From Flabesymbios commensalis (Eukaryota > Annelida > Polychaeta > Terebellida > Flabelligeridae), in assembly GCA_964017125.1 (NCBI GenBank), contig OZ024908.1, positions 63,625,965 to 63,689,964 of the forward strand: a stretch of DNA of 64,000 nt, read 5' to 3'. The notes beneath the pieces are model-generated. The model was not told the DNA's origin and ran no database searches. It was given only the letters and a program-made list of their open reading frames with translations. Of the stretch, positions 1 to 25,739 are shown piece after piece. Made by a program: the position numbers and the translations under genes. The stretch's first letter is position 1. Each line of letters opens with the position of its first letter.

Positions 1-351
1 AACCCCATAGTAGGTCAGTTAATTGTTAGTCCTGCTGATATTGTGTCCAGTGTGCTCATTGGTGGCACTGCTCATTAAAAGCCCCCCACCTCGTAGGCCC
101 CACTATAAGCCATATGAGACATAAGTTTTTGGTGGGGAATTCCAGTTCACCCGTGTTTCGTTTTTAGAGGAAATTATCACAAACATCAAGAGACAGTTAA
201 AACATTTTTACTACAACCAAGGAGGCTAATATGCTGCAGCACACAATTATTTGGGTGAAAAAGACAGGTCACTCATGTCAAATGCTGTTCATAAAATAAC
301 ATAGTATGCTGTAGTAAAACAACTATTGCTTGTATTATTCTTTTTTTTCAG

Positions 352-13430
<13,079 letters not shown>

Positions 13431-13789
13431 GCATCCACGCATAGTGCAGAAATTGTATGAAATCATAAATTCATCAAGTACACTATCCAAAATTAGACTG
13501 ATGTGTGTGAGAATTACATATAAATTCACAACATTGATACAGTATTTGTACACCTTGTGTGTACACACATACATGTGCACTATGGTGCTGTACACTGTCT
13601 GTCCGGTGCACATCCATCTAGGCATCCCCACAGGTATCCCAAAATGGCAATTTTGCATTTCTAATGGGGAATTTCAAATGTTTCTTTATGAAATTGATAA
13701 ATATATGTGTGATATAGCCTACATATACATAATCATATTCACAAATATATATATTTAACACTGAGAGCGTAAATCATAGAATTACAAAA

Positions 13790-13852
13790 TGTACCCACTT
13801 AAGGTTGTGTGTCGCGGTAGTGAGACACAACCTCAAGTGGGTAAAAAATTAT
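13790..13852. repeat. hairpin of TTAA-type family D
   Basis: TACCCACTTAAGGTTGTGTG and TCGCGGTAGC pair with GAGACACAACCTCAAGTGGG. It lies in the presumed PIK3C3 3' UTR. Confidence 0.75.
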
Positions 13853-14015
13853 AGGTAGTTTAAAATCAATCAATCTGGAGTCAAGTTTTTGGAAAGAGTT
13901 ATATTAATGATAACGCAATAACTTATACGACTTATCTTCATAAATGTGTGAAAGTTGAATACATTCCGCCTTTTAATACAGTTGTTGACCCTATGTTGTT
14001 TTATTGCTGTACCAC

Positions 14016-14021
14016 AATAAA
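14016..14021 (+). other. candidate PIK3C3 polyadenylation signal
   Basis: AATAAA on the plus strand, 586 bases after the stop. It is the first canonical hexamer I noticed in the presumed 3' UTR. Position alone supports it. Confidence 0.3.
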
Positions 14022-14373
14022 CCAACATCAGCTGAACATTGTGTTTATTGGACTTCCATAAGTATGCTGTTACTGTATTTATTTGTTATGCTGTTGTGAT
14101 ATATGACCTTTTACAGCAATTGTGTATAGGTCTAGCATTGTATACATGTATATTATTTATCACACCATGGTCGCGTAAGCATGTAAATGTCCATCTGAAC
14201 ATATCTACCGCTTAAAGCACATATGTACCACGTGAAATATTAAAAAAAAATTTTTTTAGAAAATTGTGTAATTTATAAAATGTACTATTTGATATATTAA
14301 ACATTTTATAAATTCTAGCTACCGTATTATCAATTATCACGTGAGAAATGCTGCAGGTATGCCCACTTCAAGG

Positions 14374-14669
14374 TTAGCCCTTACAGAGCGGGGATAGACT
14401 TCAGTCGTCAGAATCTGACGTCTGTAGACGTCAGATTCTGACGTCTGTAGACGTCAGATTCTGACGTCTGTAGACGTCAGATTCTGACGACTGAAGTCCA
14501 CCCCCGCACTGTAGGTGTAAAAATATCTATAATGGTCGTAGACCCATAACATAGGTATTCAAATGAATCGGAAAGAGCTGACTAAGACATTTATGATGAT
14601 TTCGAACTGAATAAAACCCTTTGGTTCCCATGGTTTATGCAAAAAATAATTCAGCGCTTTAAGGGTTAA
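14374..14669 (+). repeat. TTAA-type MITE family A, whole, with triplicated palindrome
   Basis: It runs from GTTAGCCCTTACAGAGCGGG to AGCGCTTTAAGGGTTAA. Its hairpin is expanded: AGACGTCAGATTCTGACGTC repeats three times between CAGTCGTCAGAATCTGAC and its complement. The body has GTAGACCCATAACATAGGTA. A family D hairpin copy follows at about 14695-14760. Confidence 0.85.
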
Positions 14670-15097
14670 CCCTCGAAGCGCTACATTATAGAATTGAATT
14701 TTTAACCCACTTGAAATTGTGTCCCGCTACCGCGACCCATACCTTCAGGTGGGTAGAAAATAGTTATTTTTAAAAAAATGTAAAAAAAATATGCTGATCT
14801 GGCAAATTTAATTCTAATTTCTACTTTCTTATTATTGTTTGAAGGAGATATATCTACCGGTATGCTAAAAACCACTATATAGACGCGATATATCAATATA
14901 TCTCATCCCTCCCTGAAAATTACTGACAGATGAATCAGTGATTTAAACGCGGCCAGACGTTTATAAGATGCTGGGAGTGATGTTGGTCTAGCGTCGCAGG
15001 CGATGAACCAACTGAACACCCGATAAACGACTAGTGTGTGCCGGGAACTTTTAATACAATCTGGACAACCATGTGATGTGCAGTTACCCCTTAACCT

Positions 15098-15345
15098 TTA
15101 AAGTGCTGAATTATTATGTATAAAAACATCGCAAACAAAGGGTTTTTTTCACCTTAAAATCATCATAAATGTCTTAGTCAGCTCTTTCCGCTTCATTTGA
15201 ATACCTATGTTATTGACCCACGGCCGTTATAAATATCTTAGTTCATACACTGCGGGGATCGAGTTTAGACGTCAGAATCTGACGTCTGTAGACGTCAGAT
15301 TCCGACGTGTAAAGTCGATCCCAGCACTGTAAGGTTTAAAGCGCT
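15098..15345 (-). repeat. TTAA-type MITE family A, reverse
   Basis: TTTAAAGTGCTGAATTATTA to GATCCCAGCACTGTAAGG, with the hairpin GACGTCAGAATCTGACGTCT. A family D-type copy continues to about 15560 with CTACCACGTCCCACAACTTC. Confidence 0.75.
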
Positions 15346-15585
15346 AAATTGAATAATAATTTAAATGTTCACCCTCCTGAAGTTGTTTCTCGCTACCACG
15401 TCCCACAACTTCAAACGGGTCAAATTACTCGTATTCGCAAATCTTGGAAGTGTAAGCACATTTCGTTCTCAACAACAGTGATTTGATCAATCGACTAATA
15501 GACATAATAAACCAGATCAGAAATGACTATAGGCCTTCTTAGCGGCGTAGGGGTTAATATTTCACTATTGAATTTTGGTCTGTAC

Positions 15586-15684
15586 CCAGCAAACACGGGG
15601 CATTCACCCAATGCCCCGTGTTTTCGACGCTGGCCCAACATTAAAACGGCATTGGGTGAACGCCCCGTGTTTGCCGGGTACTAT
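15586..15684. repeat. CCCAGCAAACAC MITE (family G), whole
   Basis: CCAGCAAACACGGGGCATTC and GAACGCCCCGTGTTTGCCGG are inverted ends; TAC flanks both sides. The body has CAACATTAAAACGGCATTGG. Confidence 0.85.
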
Positions 15685-16044
15685 CTCTGAGACAGTCACT
15701 TGGCGACTGCCAATATGGTTACTAGACTATAGTGTGAGATGTAATTATTGTAAATATATTGAATATTGTATAAAATATTGATTCTGATGAATTTAATAAA
15801 ATATTATGTTGTAATCCGTGTGCTGGTAGCTAGCTCTCTTATCTCGTCACCTTTACCCTTCTCACGCTGTCTCACAATGCAGCATTTACATATACCCCGC
15901 CTCAGTGTTATTATAGCCACGAGGATGTGATTTCGGAGATTACTGTAATTTGGTCTACTTTATTGCTGCACTTTGACCCCCTTTTTCCCCTGGCCACGAA
16001 GTATGGGCAGGATATTGTCATCAGCATGTTTGGCCGTGCGGCCG

Positions 16045-16520
16045 TATTTCGTTTCCGGACGATATCTCGGAAACTGTTACACACATACCTTAAGGATTTT
16101 GAGGCGATTATTGACTTTAATTGATTGAGATGATAAGTTCAGTTTCCAGACGATATCTCGGTAAGCATTTGCTAGATTGTTTTCATATGGCTCACGCACA
16201 TCCCTTAGGGGGCGTAGATGTGCCTTTTGGAGGATTATGACCTTTGACCTGATTTTTTACCTTCGATTTTGAGGCGATTATTGACTTTTATTGATTGGGA
16301 TGATAAGTTCAGTTTCCGGACGATATCTCGGAAAGCATTCGCTGGATTGTTTTCATATGGCTCATGCACATCCCTTAGGGGGCGTAGATGTGTCTTTTGG
16401 AGGGATATGACCTTTGACCTGATCTTTTACCTTCGATTTTGAGTCGATTATTGACTTTAATTGATGGCGGATGTTAAGTTCAGTTTCCAGACGATATTTC
16501 GGTAAGCGATTGCTGGTTTT
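16045..16520. repeat. about 170-bp tandem repeat, 3 copies
   Basis: CAGTTTCCAGACGATATCTC recurs at about 16140, 16311 and 16481, with CATCCCTTAGGGGGCGTAGA and TTTGACCTGAT in each full unit. A shortened first copy begins near 16045. A 14-G run follows at 16549. Confidence 0.85.
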
Positions 16521-16792
16521 TTTCCATTGTGGAGTATCAGGCTGGAGGGGGGGGGGGGGGAGAGGCTGGCAGATCTAGTCGACCAGCTGACTCTTGAATG
16601 CTGCCAAAGTTTCCGATTCGATGGCAGCTCCCGGAAGAGAAATCCAACCAGGATAGTTCGATGCCAAAACGAATTTTGTCCCAGTGTGGTGTTAGCTCTG
16701 ATGTGTTTATAGGCCTGATTGTGCCCAACACGTGTTCTTTTATCTGCTGGGATTAAACGGTCATTGATAGGAATTTCGACTAGCTCATTTAA

Positions 16793-16865
16793 TACAGTAG
16801 AACCTCGCTAAACGGACCACCCAAGCAAAAGTGGTCCCATTAGCGAGGTGGTCCCCTAAGTGAAA
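16793..16865 (+). mobile_element. one end of a pogo/mariner-like element
   Basis: TACAGTAGAACCTCGCTAAA then CGGACCACC, with a self-complementary GTGGTCC...GGACCAC pair. It resembles the end at 47104. No matching other end was found, so 16866-17570 is left unassigned; its open frames match nothing I know. Confidence 0.5.
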
Positions 16866-17576
16866 TTGTACATTATACCTTATAATATAGGACGATTTCC
16901 ATGCTCTAGGTACAGTATGTGTACCATTAACTACGCACGCGTGTAAGAGATAAAACAAACACATACAATAATAATTATCTTTATTCAATTAGCACTAAAA
17001 ATATTTAATAAAATGAAAACATTTATTTTACATTCATTGAAGTTAGCCACAGTTTGTATGCTGCCTCTTACAGTAGCAACACATAAACTATCTTGAGCAG
17101 TCATCAACTTTTCAACGATATCAGATATAATAGTCTTTTTTAACAACAGAACTCTGGTATAGAATCTATTCATTCTGGAGCATCTAAAAAAATGTTTTAG
17201 GCGTAGAAGACAGATCTCGTTGGTCATCATATTCTTCATCTAATCTTCTAATTGTCGCTGACTGTGAGTGCGACTTGCTTAGATCTATGAGATTTATTTT
17301 TGTCTTCGAGCGTGAGCTTATTACGTCTAGCTTTTTCCATATTGATGCACAATATCCCGTTTTTATATCTTGGTAAGCTATTGTTCTGTTTATTCTGTTA
17401 GACATCGAACAGAAATGGAGCATTAAAAAAACAATACCAGAGGCGATCATCAAATGAAGGCAGACAGTTCTGCTGTTAAAAAAATGTGTGTTTAACGGTG
17501 ATTCTTGACGCTTCTGTAATGTCGCTAAACAAGCTAATATAAATGTGACTGGGGGCAGCTCAACACTGTACAATGG

Positions 17577-17677
17577 CGTGTGATGTTGACCCAATGTTGG
17601 TTTAATGTTGGCCAACCGTCTGATATGACGCCCGAACATTAAACCAACACTGGTTCAATGTCTCGTATTTGCTGGGT
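17577..17677. repeat. CCCAGCAAACAC MITE (family G)
   Basis: GTGTGATGTTGACCCAATGT on the left and GTTCAATGTCTCGTATTTGC then TGGG on the right, with CCAACATTAA-type inner arms. From 17678 to 18230 I see nothing recognisable. Confidence 0.75.
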
Positions 17678-18235
17678 TATCCCTTTAATTGATCAGATCA
17701 GACCCTGCGAACGCTATGGCCGTGATAATGTTAACAGGTTAATGTGGTGTATTACATGATAAATCACACGCATAATTGCGTTTTTAAGTTAAGAATACGA
17801 ATCAGTTTATTTGTTAGGCCATGTACAGATCAGTAATACCATTAATATAAAATGATCATTACAACCCCGAGACCTAATAATTAGTACAGATACAGAAATA
17901 TAATTACATGTGGGTCTATCAAGTGCACAAAAAATATATAACGTTTATATGTTGACCTCTGAGGGTCAAATTCCCGGAGGAGGAGACAATAGTGTTGCTA
18001 CTTCCGATTAATCACGATAATCATATTATAATTTTATTTGGTAGCTAACTGTGATTCAATTTTTTTAAATAGTTACAAGAAGAACGGTATACAATAAATT
18101 ATCTTGCAAAGATACTGAAGATTATCGTTATCAACCTTAATTTATTAGCAGCTACCAACTAATTAAAATTAACATGAAAGAAGATTCATTCTGAGCAATC
18201 AGACGGTTGTCATTTGTGTTCAAGCAAGCGTGAAG

Positions 18236-18412
18236 CAGGCTTAGTGCCAAAGTACTCGGTACTTCGGTACTCGAGTACTGATTTTGCAGTATTCGTCGGT
18301 ACTCAGTACTCATACTTTTTAAAAGTACTTGTACTTCTACTTGTACTCAAGTACTTTTGAAAATGGAAGTACTTTTAACGAGTACTTACGAGTACTTTAC
18401 GAGTACTAGTCT
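18236..18412. mobile_element. GTACT-rich hAT-like (Tol2-type) terminal region
   Basis: TTAGTGCCAAAGTACTCGGT opens a stretch with over a dozen AGTACT or GTACTT units. Dense subterminal AAGTACTT/GAGTAC repeats are a known feature of Tol2-like hAT ends. No opposite end or transposase was found. Confidence 0.55.
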
Positions 18413-18831
18413 CCTTAAATTGATTCGGAATAACTTGCAAACAAATCATAAAGTAAATTGATTCGTTTACTATCAGTTTAGCTTTCATATGATTTAATTA
18501 TTATTTTTAAATTATTTTAAAACTAGTTCAAATATTTACATCAACTTATAACAAAAGTGCATCTTTTTTACAATATCATGCTGTTACTTGTTCTGCCTCG
18601 TATATAGACAACTAGTATTATCGTGTAGTTCAGAAGATAATTAAATAGCTATTCTTAAAAAAATGACAAAAGACGTATCTCTGGAAAACGGGAATTTTGA
18701 TATATAACATATACAAGAGACTATATAAGACGGTAGGACTTAGGTAATCATTAAAAGGGAAGGCGTGAATTCAACAATGATGTCGCGCCATTTTAAAATC
18801 ACACTTACAACACGTTTCTTCGCAGCTAAAC

Positions 18832-19100
18832 CCCAGCAAACACGAGGCATTGAACCAATGGTGGTATAGTAAGTAAGTAAGTAATCGTTTATTATACTGA
18901 TTTGTGCTTCCATGTACATTTCACGTCACATAAATATATAATTTCCGTCTTTTAAGCACCCAACCCGACCTAGGGTTTATAAATCAGTTCAAACATAATT
19001 ATACATATATACATATAGTGTACAGAAATGGTATGGTTAGTTATAGATGTTATAAGGTTGGGCCTGCATTGCAATTGATTCAGTGTCTCCTATTTGTTAG
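18832..19100. repeat. family G MITE interrupted by a LINE-like 3' end
   Basis: 18832-18866 is the left arm CCCAGCAAACACGAGGCATT; 19066-19100 resembles the right arm (GATTCAGTGTCTCCTATTTG). Between them a roughly 200-base insert starts with TAAGTAAGTAAGTAATCGTT and contains CCGACCTAGGGTTTATAAAT, like 59120-59235. That pattern, an A/T-repeat tail with a conserved 3' end read in reverse, fits a CR1/L2-type LINE. Confidence 0.5.
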
Positions 19101-19309
19101 GACGATCAATCGGTATTTGCATAATATTTGCACAATATTGAGCCAATTGCGTAGACATTCGAGTGAACAAGTAATTTATTACTGTTCTCTTATAAAGCAG
19201 TTGATACTCGGAGTGGACTGAGATCAGGGCGGATTTAGACCGGGCTCAAAGGGTTCCGGAGCCTTGTCAGCATTTTCAAATTGATCGGTTGACAGGGTTC
19301 CTAAACAAA

Positions 19310-19465
19310 AGGGTTCTTTATAGTGCATGGTACCGTCGTTAGCACTGTAAATTCCACGTATCGAGCAAATTGAAACACTGTACACATGTACACATTATGC
19401 ACATCCACGATGCAAAGCATTTGGCCCTACCGGGACTCGAACCCAGCAGACCTACCTCTGAGATT
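19310..19465 (-). mobile_element. tRNA-headed SINE fragment
   Basis: On the minus strand GGTTCGGCTAGGCCTCAAAT and CTGCTGGGTTCGAGTCCCGG give box A- and box B-like sequences, but no tRNA acceptor stem can be closed. GGTTCTTTATAGTGCATGGT at 19308 recurs at about 41080 and 62095, so it is dispersed. Confidence 0.5.
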
Positions 19466-19977
19466 TGAGGCCTAGCCGAACCGTGGGTTTAAGTGTTAAT
19501 CAGACGTAAAATTATCGACATTGAAAAGGAATATTGAATTTAAGATGTAGATCCACACGATAACAGTGGTTTTTATCATCATCATAGAGTTATATAATAT
19601 TATAATTTATATAGGGGAATTTATGACACATGTGCACGAAATTAGTCGCATCGAACTTTTTCTGAAAAGCAGAAATGCAAAAATAATATTTTTATTTATC
19701 GTTTTATTAGATAAATTGCCAAATGAGATAGACTTAGTTATCTACAATGGCATGTTTTTAAATCAATATACGTTTGGCATGGCCTATATGAAATAGTTTG
19801 GTTACACATTTCCATTTTAAGGACACTTTTTTTAGAGAAGCGTGTACAGTTTGTTTAAATTCAAGACCATGCAAATGTTTCCAATCATGAATAGAACAGG
19901 TGCGACACCATAGAGAATAACCCATATCATTACACAATGGTGTATAGTTACAAAAAAAGAAGTAATGCATAAATGAG

Positions 19978-20325
19978 GATTTTTTCGGGTTTTCATTTTT
20001 TATTAGCACATTATGTACCACATTTTTAACATGTTAAAGATAAAAAGTGCCATCAATCAGCAATATTTAAAAACAGTTGACCTCCATTTTGTCAAATCTG
20101 AATAATTTTTTCGGGTTTTCATTTTTATTAGCACAGTATGTACCACATTTTGAACATGTTAAAGATAAAAAGTGACATCAATCAGCAATATTTGAAAACA
20201 GTTGACCTCCATTTTGTCAAATCTGAATAATTTTCACTCACTTGGAAATTGTGGATCGCGTCAGCGAGACACAACTTGAAGTGGGTGAAAATTCAGATTG
20301 AATAATTTAGCGGTTAAAGGGTTAA
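19978..20325 (+). repeat. TTAA-type MITE family D with internal duplication
   Basis: TTTTTCGGGTTTTCATTTTT to AACAGTTGACCTCCATTTTG is tandemly doubled (about 19978-20105 and 20106-20235). The hairpin GTGGATCGCGTCAGCGAGAC and GCGGTTAAAGGGTTAA follow. Other copies: about 35545-35790, 38160-38395, 60380-60712. From 20326 to 20995 nothing is recognised. Confidence 0.75.
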
Positions 20326-21004
20326 GACTGCCATATCTCATACAATGCTGAACCAACATTTTGTGTAAGTACCTAAAAACACCACCGCGACACCGCCACT
20401 TCTTGTTTACAGTGACTTTACAATGTCGGGCCAATATTCAAGACATTCGGCCAAGAATTTACCATCGCTGCACTGAGAAGTGAATAGGATTGACACCTGA
20501 TAAAACAGTACTGTTCAAACAAAGATGACCAAAGTAATTAGACGGGAAACACCACCCGTTAACTGCGGGACACTACTATTATTCATATATCATTATTACA
20601 AATCAATTATTAGGCGGCCCATCCCAAAACATCCGGATCGCTGTACATACTAAAAGCAAGAAAAAAAATAAAAGTCGAAGAAAATATGTACATGCATGTT
20701 AACCATAAACGTCAGGTGTCTAGCGAACTATACAACCCTATGTACAATATATAATACATTGTGTCAGGTCCAGTAAGCAGGTAGGCCTAAGTCAAATTTT
20801 TTCGAAATGTCTCATTTTAATATCATTTTTATGTGGTTTATCATTAGAAGCTAGAAATTGAGTCAGCAATTATACATATAATTGAACACGTCGCGTAAGG
20901 GTTAAACACTGTTAAAGGTGCGAAGTTACACAAGGGAGTCAATTTGCAGGCTTACGGCGGCCTGCTATAACCCTTTCCGTCCCCGAAATGTGATGACAGA
21001 CAGC

Positions 21005-21114
21005 CCAGCAAACACGACACGTTGAAACAATGGTGTTTTAATGTTGGGCCAGCGTCGCAGACGTTGGGCCAACATTAAAACATCATTGTTTCAACGTGTC
21101 GTGTTTGCTGGGAG
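21005..21114. repeat. CCCAGCAAACAC MITE (family G), whole, very regular
   Basis: CCCAGCAAACACGACACGTT to AACGTGTCGTGTTTGCTGGG. The inner arms AATGGTGTTTTAATGTTGGG and the complementary block surround GTCGCAGACG. Arms are nearly perfect, so this copy looks young. Confidence 0.9.
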
Positions 21115-21253
21115 AGCATAAAAATAAATTAAGCAGTGAGGTGCTTATCGTATAAACATATATTTTTAAATCTAAGAATATGCTAATATATCAGCGTATG
21201 CCTGGGCTATATCTTGTACGGATATACATGTATTAGACTGTTTGCTATTCCAG

Positions 21254-21840
21254 TATATGCTGACCCACGGTACGAAGCTTGCCGAAATTGATTTTTTGGT
21301 GTTTTTAACCATTTTCGAGTATGCTGAATCCAATGCCGAGCGGTGCCGAGCTCAACTATTTATGCAAAGGCTCGAATTTTACGATTTAAAATTGGTCTCG
21401 AAAATCGCTCGAAAATCTCTCAACAACAAAGGTGTCAGCAAGGTATGAGCCAGTACAAGGCATATGTAGGCCTATGCCTGCTTTATATGTGACCCACCGT
21501 ATGAGGCGTGCCAAAATTAATTTTACAATGTTTTTAACCTTTTTCGAGTATGCTAAGTCTAATGCCGAGCGGTACTAAGTTCAAATATTTATGCAAAGGG
21601 TCGAATTTTACGATTTAAAATTGGCCTCGAAAATCACTCGACAAGAACACTGAGGAAGGGGCCAGCAAGGAGTCTGATCCAATATACGACACATATAATG
21701 CTTGCTTTATATATTTTAAACTATTTTCGAGTATGCTGAATATAATGCCGGTGCTAAGGTCAACTATTCATGCAAAAGCTCAAATTTTGCGATTTTAGGG
21801 AATGTTTGATCAAATGCCCAGCGGTGCCAAGCTGATAAAT
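21254..21840. repeat. about 233-bp tandem repeat, 2.5 copies
   Basis: ACCATTTTCGAGTATGCTGA (21308) recurs with small changes at about 21540 and 21722, each followed by GCCGAGCGGT or a remnant and CTCGAATTTTACGATTTAAA. The 68-codon frame at 21242-21448 lies in the repeat and is not a gene. From 21841 to 22560 nothing is recognised. Confidence 0.8.
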
Positions 21841-22689
21841 TATTATAAATGCTCCTAAATTTCAATTCAAAAGAAGCACTAAAAATCTGGAAAATTGCTA
21901 TAAATATGTGTACTCGACGAATTAAAACCCTCAATGAACTGCATGCATGACTCAGTGATACTTCTTGACCGCTTTATTTTCCATAATGATTGTCATAAAT
22001 GGTACAATGACGTAAATCTCTAACACCTTCAACAAAACGCATCTGCATGTTGTGCTACAAATTGATTTCATTTTAGAATGTAATATAATATAATTATGGT
22101 AATATAATACAACAACTAACATAATTATGCTATTTTCGCAGCAGCAATCTACCTTGTGTAGTATATTATCTTATTACTTGGCATTATGACAAAACCAACT
22201 GCTAATCTATGATGACGGAGTGCACGTCAGTCTCTCTCGAAAACGCATAATAACAACAAACCTATATTTGATGGTAGTTTGGCGAATGACAAGTACAAAA
22301 TGTCCGCATTTTGAGTGTCATAGGATATCATTAAATTTCTAACGCCCTGATAAACGTATATAAAGTGTTTTTTTTATATTTCTATTTATTTTAGGATGTA
22401 ATTCTGTCAGTTGTTGAATGTTAAACACGAGTACAATCCTAATCACTATATACACTGGAAAATGATTATTGTCATTTTTCTCCATTGTGTATTGTCATTA
22501 CACGCCCCAACTGTTAATTTTCAATTACAAAGCCGACTGCACCCCATGCAATCTCTCTCGGAAACACCTCCACCTCGATGTTGGAGAGCCCGATAAACAG
22601 CTACAATAAAGGATTTCTTTGATGGCTTGTGGAAGAGCTTCTTCCTTTGTCATGGGGCTTGATAACTAGACAGCTTTCCATCATTTTCT

Positions 22690-23220
22690 TACCAGCCCCT
22701 CTTCGATGCAGTAGCAGAAGGAAGATTGGGGTGTAATTCAATAGCCCATTCCCACACACGGATATCAACTAAATATTGATATAGAGAACCAAATTTTTCT
22801 GATGTCATAGGCAGTAGCTCTGGTCTCGAACAACTGAAGGAACACAATTATGTCAGTAGGCCTACGTTTGAGGCAATACCAATAGTAGAGGACATACTTA
22901 TATTACAGTGCAGAATGACACGAAGGTCGGCCTCTTCATGGGTGGCATCGAGGCTTGTGAGATATCCTGCTTGTTGCATCTTACATCTTCCACATTCCTG
23001 AATACATCAGCTATTACATTATAAGAAGCTTGGAAAATAATGCATTTTGCAACGAATTTTTGAAGGCAATATTTATTTTCATGTTCAGTAAGAACATTAC
23101 TGTCTTTCTCTGTCTCGGGAAGGGGTACTGACACGAGAAGGGGTACTGTCACGACTGTCAGTTACATTTACTTGTCTTCGACTTTTTTTCTTTTTAGCAT
23201 GAGTGCTATTCTTGATAGAC
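22690..23220 (-). pseudogene. decayed repeat-encoded protein with HEEAD motif
   Basis: On the minus strand, pieces read SLDATHEEADLRVILHC (about 22890-22960) and, after an intron-like junction ending in a good acceptor, FGSLYQYLVDIRVWEWAIEL then ending ASKRGW before a GTAAGA donor. HEEAD-R-LHA and a C-terminal aromatic block ending GW are, from memory, features of a multicopy invertebrate protein family. Frames are interrupted. Function unknown; the link is tentative. Confidence 0.35.
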
Positions 23221-23439
23221 ATGGGCAAATATTGGTCGCCAACCAGGACAATCATATGGAAATCACGCCGAAATGGAATTATAGAGGACCCAAATATATG
23301 TATCAGTATTGTGTGGGTAAATCAATCGCTTTGATATGTCAATGATCTTATGTGGATTGCTCTCGAGCCTGTGATAGTAATGGAGTTATGCTGTTGTTCG
23401 CCCATAAGCGGCAACAATTTAATTCAAAAATATAATTCG

Positions 23440-23570
23440 GTAATTTCTATAGCGCCTAAATCTTCGGAGATGCGAACTCAGAGGCGCAGAATCCAAATCG
23501 AAACCAGCTCAATGTCGAGAGTCAAAGCGTAAGTCGTCAACAGGGCGCCGAATCTCCGAAGAATTAAGGG
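23440..23570. repeat. small inverted repeat around TATAGCGCC / GGCGC
   Basis: TATAGCGCCTAAATCTTCGG and GGGCGCCGAATCTCCGAAGA form an imperfect inverted pair, resembling retroelement 3' ends known in aquatic animals. 23571-23915 holds nothing recognised. Confidence 0.4.
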
Positions 23571-23929
23571 GGGAAAGACGAATCGAAAAGAAAAATCTTC
23601 AGCATTTTTTTTAAATGGTGACTGTACTCGCAGTTCTCAGATTAACCGGCAGTCAATTCCAGGTGGAGGGAGCTGCAACACCATAGTTGACTTCAAGTCA
23701 GAGGGGATGTTCCCACTGGTTGCAAATATGGCGATGGGCTAGTGAGTTCATGAGATACCACTTCTTTCAAATCTACAGGTCGGTTAGCTTCATCTCGTTT
23801 TTAAAAAACTCTGCTTTCACTAATATTTTTGTTCTTCAGAGATGCATTAAATGGCGATAACAAAACATTGAAGTGGGACAGAAAGGCATCAATGGAGAGG
23901 CGATAAAATGCGACAATATTGGTAAAGAA

Positions 23930-25110
23930 AAGGGTCAAAAGGTCATGCAAAATTCTAGTACATGGTACAACATTTCAATCGGAAATGTTTCATAAATCAC
24001 TGCCAAATATGCAATTGTACACATTGAAATAGACATTGCTCAGTTGAAATCAGATATAGGAATGACCAAAAAATGTTCACAAGGTTGGGGTAAACACCAC
24101 TCAGATTATTACAGAGGGTCAATGACCCCTCACAATGGTTGCCATGGTAACCAATGTTATCCCAAATACATATAATTATTTGAAATGTACATGAATTTCA
24201 AAGAAAACCTCTCATTCGCCAACAAAATGACACAAACATGATTAAAAAGGCATCCTACATGGGACTAGTATTAGTCTTGGACTAATAATAAAGAAACACA
24301 GTGACTATAAAGGTAATGGCAAGGGCCAAAAGGTCATGAAACCTACATAACTCTGCATTACATTTTAATCAGAAATGTTACATAAAACACTGTCAAACAT
24401 GAAGTTGTGAACATATAAATAGACCTTTCTCAGTTAAAATCAGACATAGCCTGAAAGGGTTGACCAAAAACTAATCGCAAGGTTGGGTTGAACACCATGC
24501 AGAGTTAATACAGATGACCAATTACCCTTTGCAATGGTTGTCATGGCAACCAATATCACCCGGAATACATGAAATTTACTGAGAAACACGTGAAATGTAC
24601 AGGAGGGCTCTCACTATCCTATCAAATGATACCAATCAAATTCAAAATGCATTTTACATGGGACTAGTATTAGTCCTGGAATAATATTAAAGTCATCAGG
24701 GGTAAATAAAAGGGGCAAAATGGTAATCAAATCTTCAGTACTTGGCAACAAATTTTAATCGAAAGTGGTACATAAATCACTGTCAAACATATAGCTGTAC
24801 ACACTGAATTAGACCTTTCTCAGACAAAATCGTATATAGGAATGACCAAAAGGTCAAGGTTGGAGTGAACCCCACTCAAAACTACTACATACAGAAGGCC
24901 AATAAAACTTTACAATGGTTGCCATGGTAACAACTTTCACCCCAAGTACATATAAATCACTGAAAAATACATGAATTGCACAGAAAATCTCTCACTCTCA
25001 AATAAGATAATACAAACCTGATTTAAAAAGCATCCTATATTGACTGGTAATCTTATACTGGTATCATCGCAGTAACAATCGGGATATATAGAAAATGGTC
25101 AAAAGGTCAT
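23930..25110. repeat. about 385-bp tandem repeat, 3 copies
   Basis: CAAAAGGTCATG recurs at about 23940, 24330 and 25090, with a changed form at 24716. Each unit carries CAATGGTTGCCATGGTAACC (or a one-base variant) and most carry CATGGGACTAGTATTAGTC. Spacing is about 390, 387 and 373 bases. Probably a degenerating satellite; no long coding frame. Confidence 0.85.
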
Positions 25111-25739
25111 GAATGCAATGTTTTTTTTATTATGTTTTTATTTAGTTTCGTCAGTGTACTTGGTGTCACAAAAAGGTATATCTGCTCTATGAGGAAGTTG
25201 GAGGCCATCATTAAGGCCGTTTAGACAGAACAATGCGGGCATCTCTAAGAATTGAGATTCTTAGCCATAAGGAGGAAAATCCATCAACATTTTTCTTCTT
25301 CCATGACCTCGTAGACTTGAAAAAAAGCTAAAGAGGGGCCGGAGGTTATGCCCAAATTTCTGATTGTTATGTGCATATGCAGTATAATTGTTACTGCAGT
25401 AGAATCCTGTTAGAACACCAATCGTTACACCGCGTTTCGTTTATAACGCGTTTCGCTCATGGACCCCGTTTTTTCCAGGTTAAATTTGACCTAATAACCA
25501 AAAGTACCTTTTTTAGTCTTGATAACGCCGGTCTGCGTTAACACAGCACCCGTGCTGACCAGTCATCCATGCATGCTGTGATCATTGCACAGATCCCTAT
25601 CCGTGGCCACACCTTGGACAGACGCGAACACTGACGACGCGTCGGATTAACCTTTTGACTGCTACTGTTCAAAGTGAAATAAAAAGTAACGATCCGTGGT
25701 ATAGGCCCTATGGTGATTCTGTTATACCACACTATATAA

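Noticed and set aside
17184-17639. 151-codon frame as a host gene
   Set aside because: No motif recognised, and its start lies in a family G MITE.
19395-19465. tRNA gene on the minus strand
   Set aside because: Box B is good but no cloverleaf can be completed; flanks recur as a dispersed repeat.
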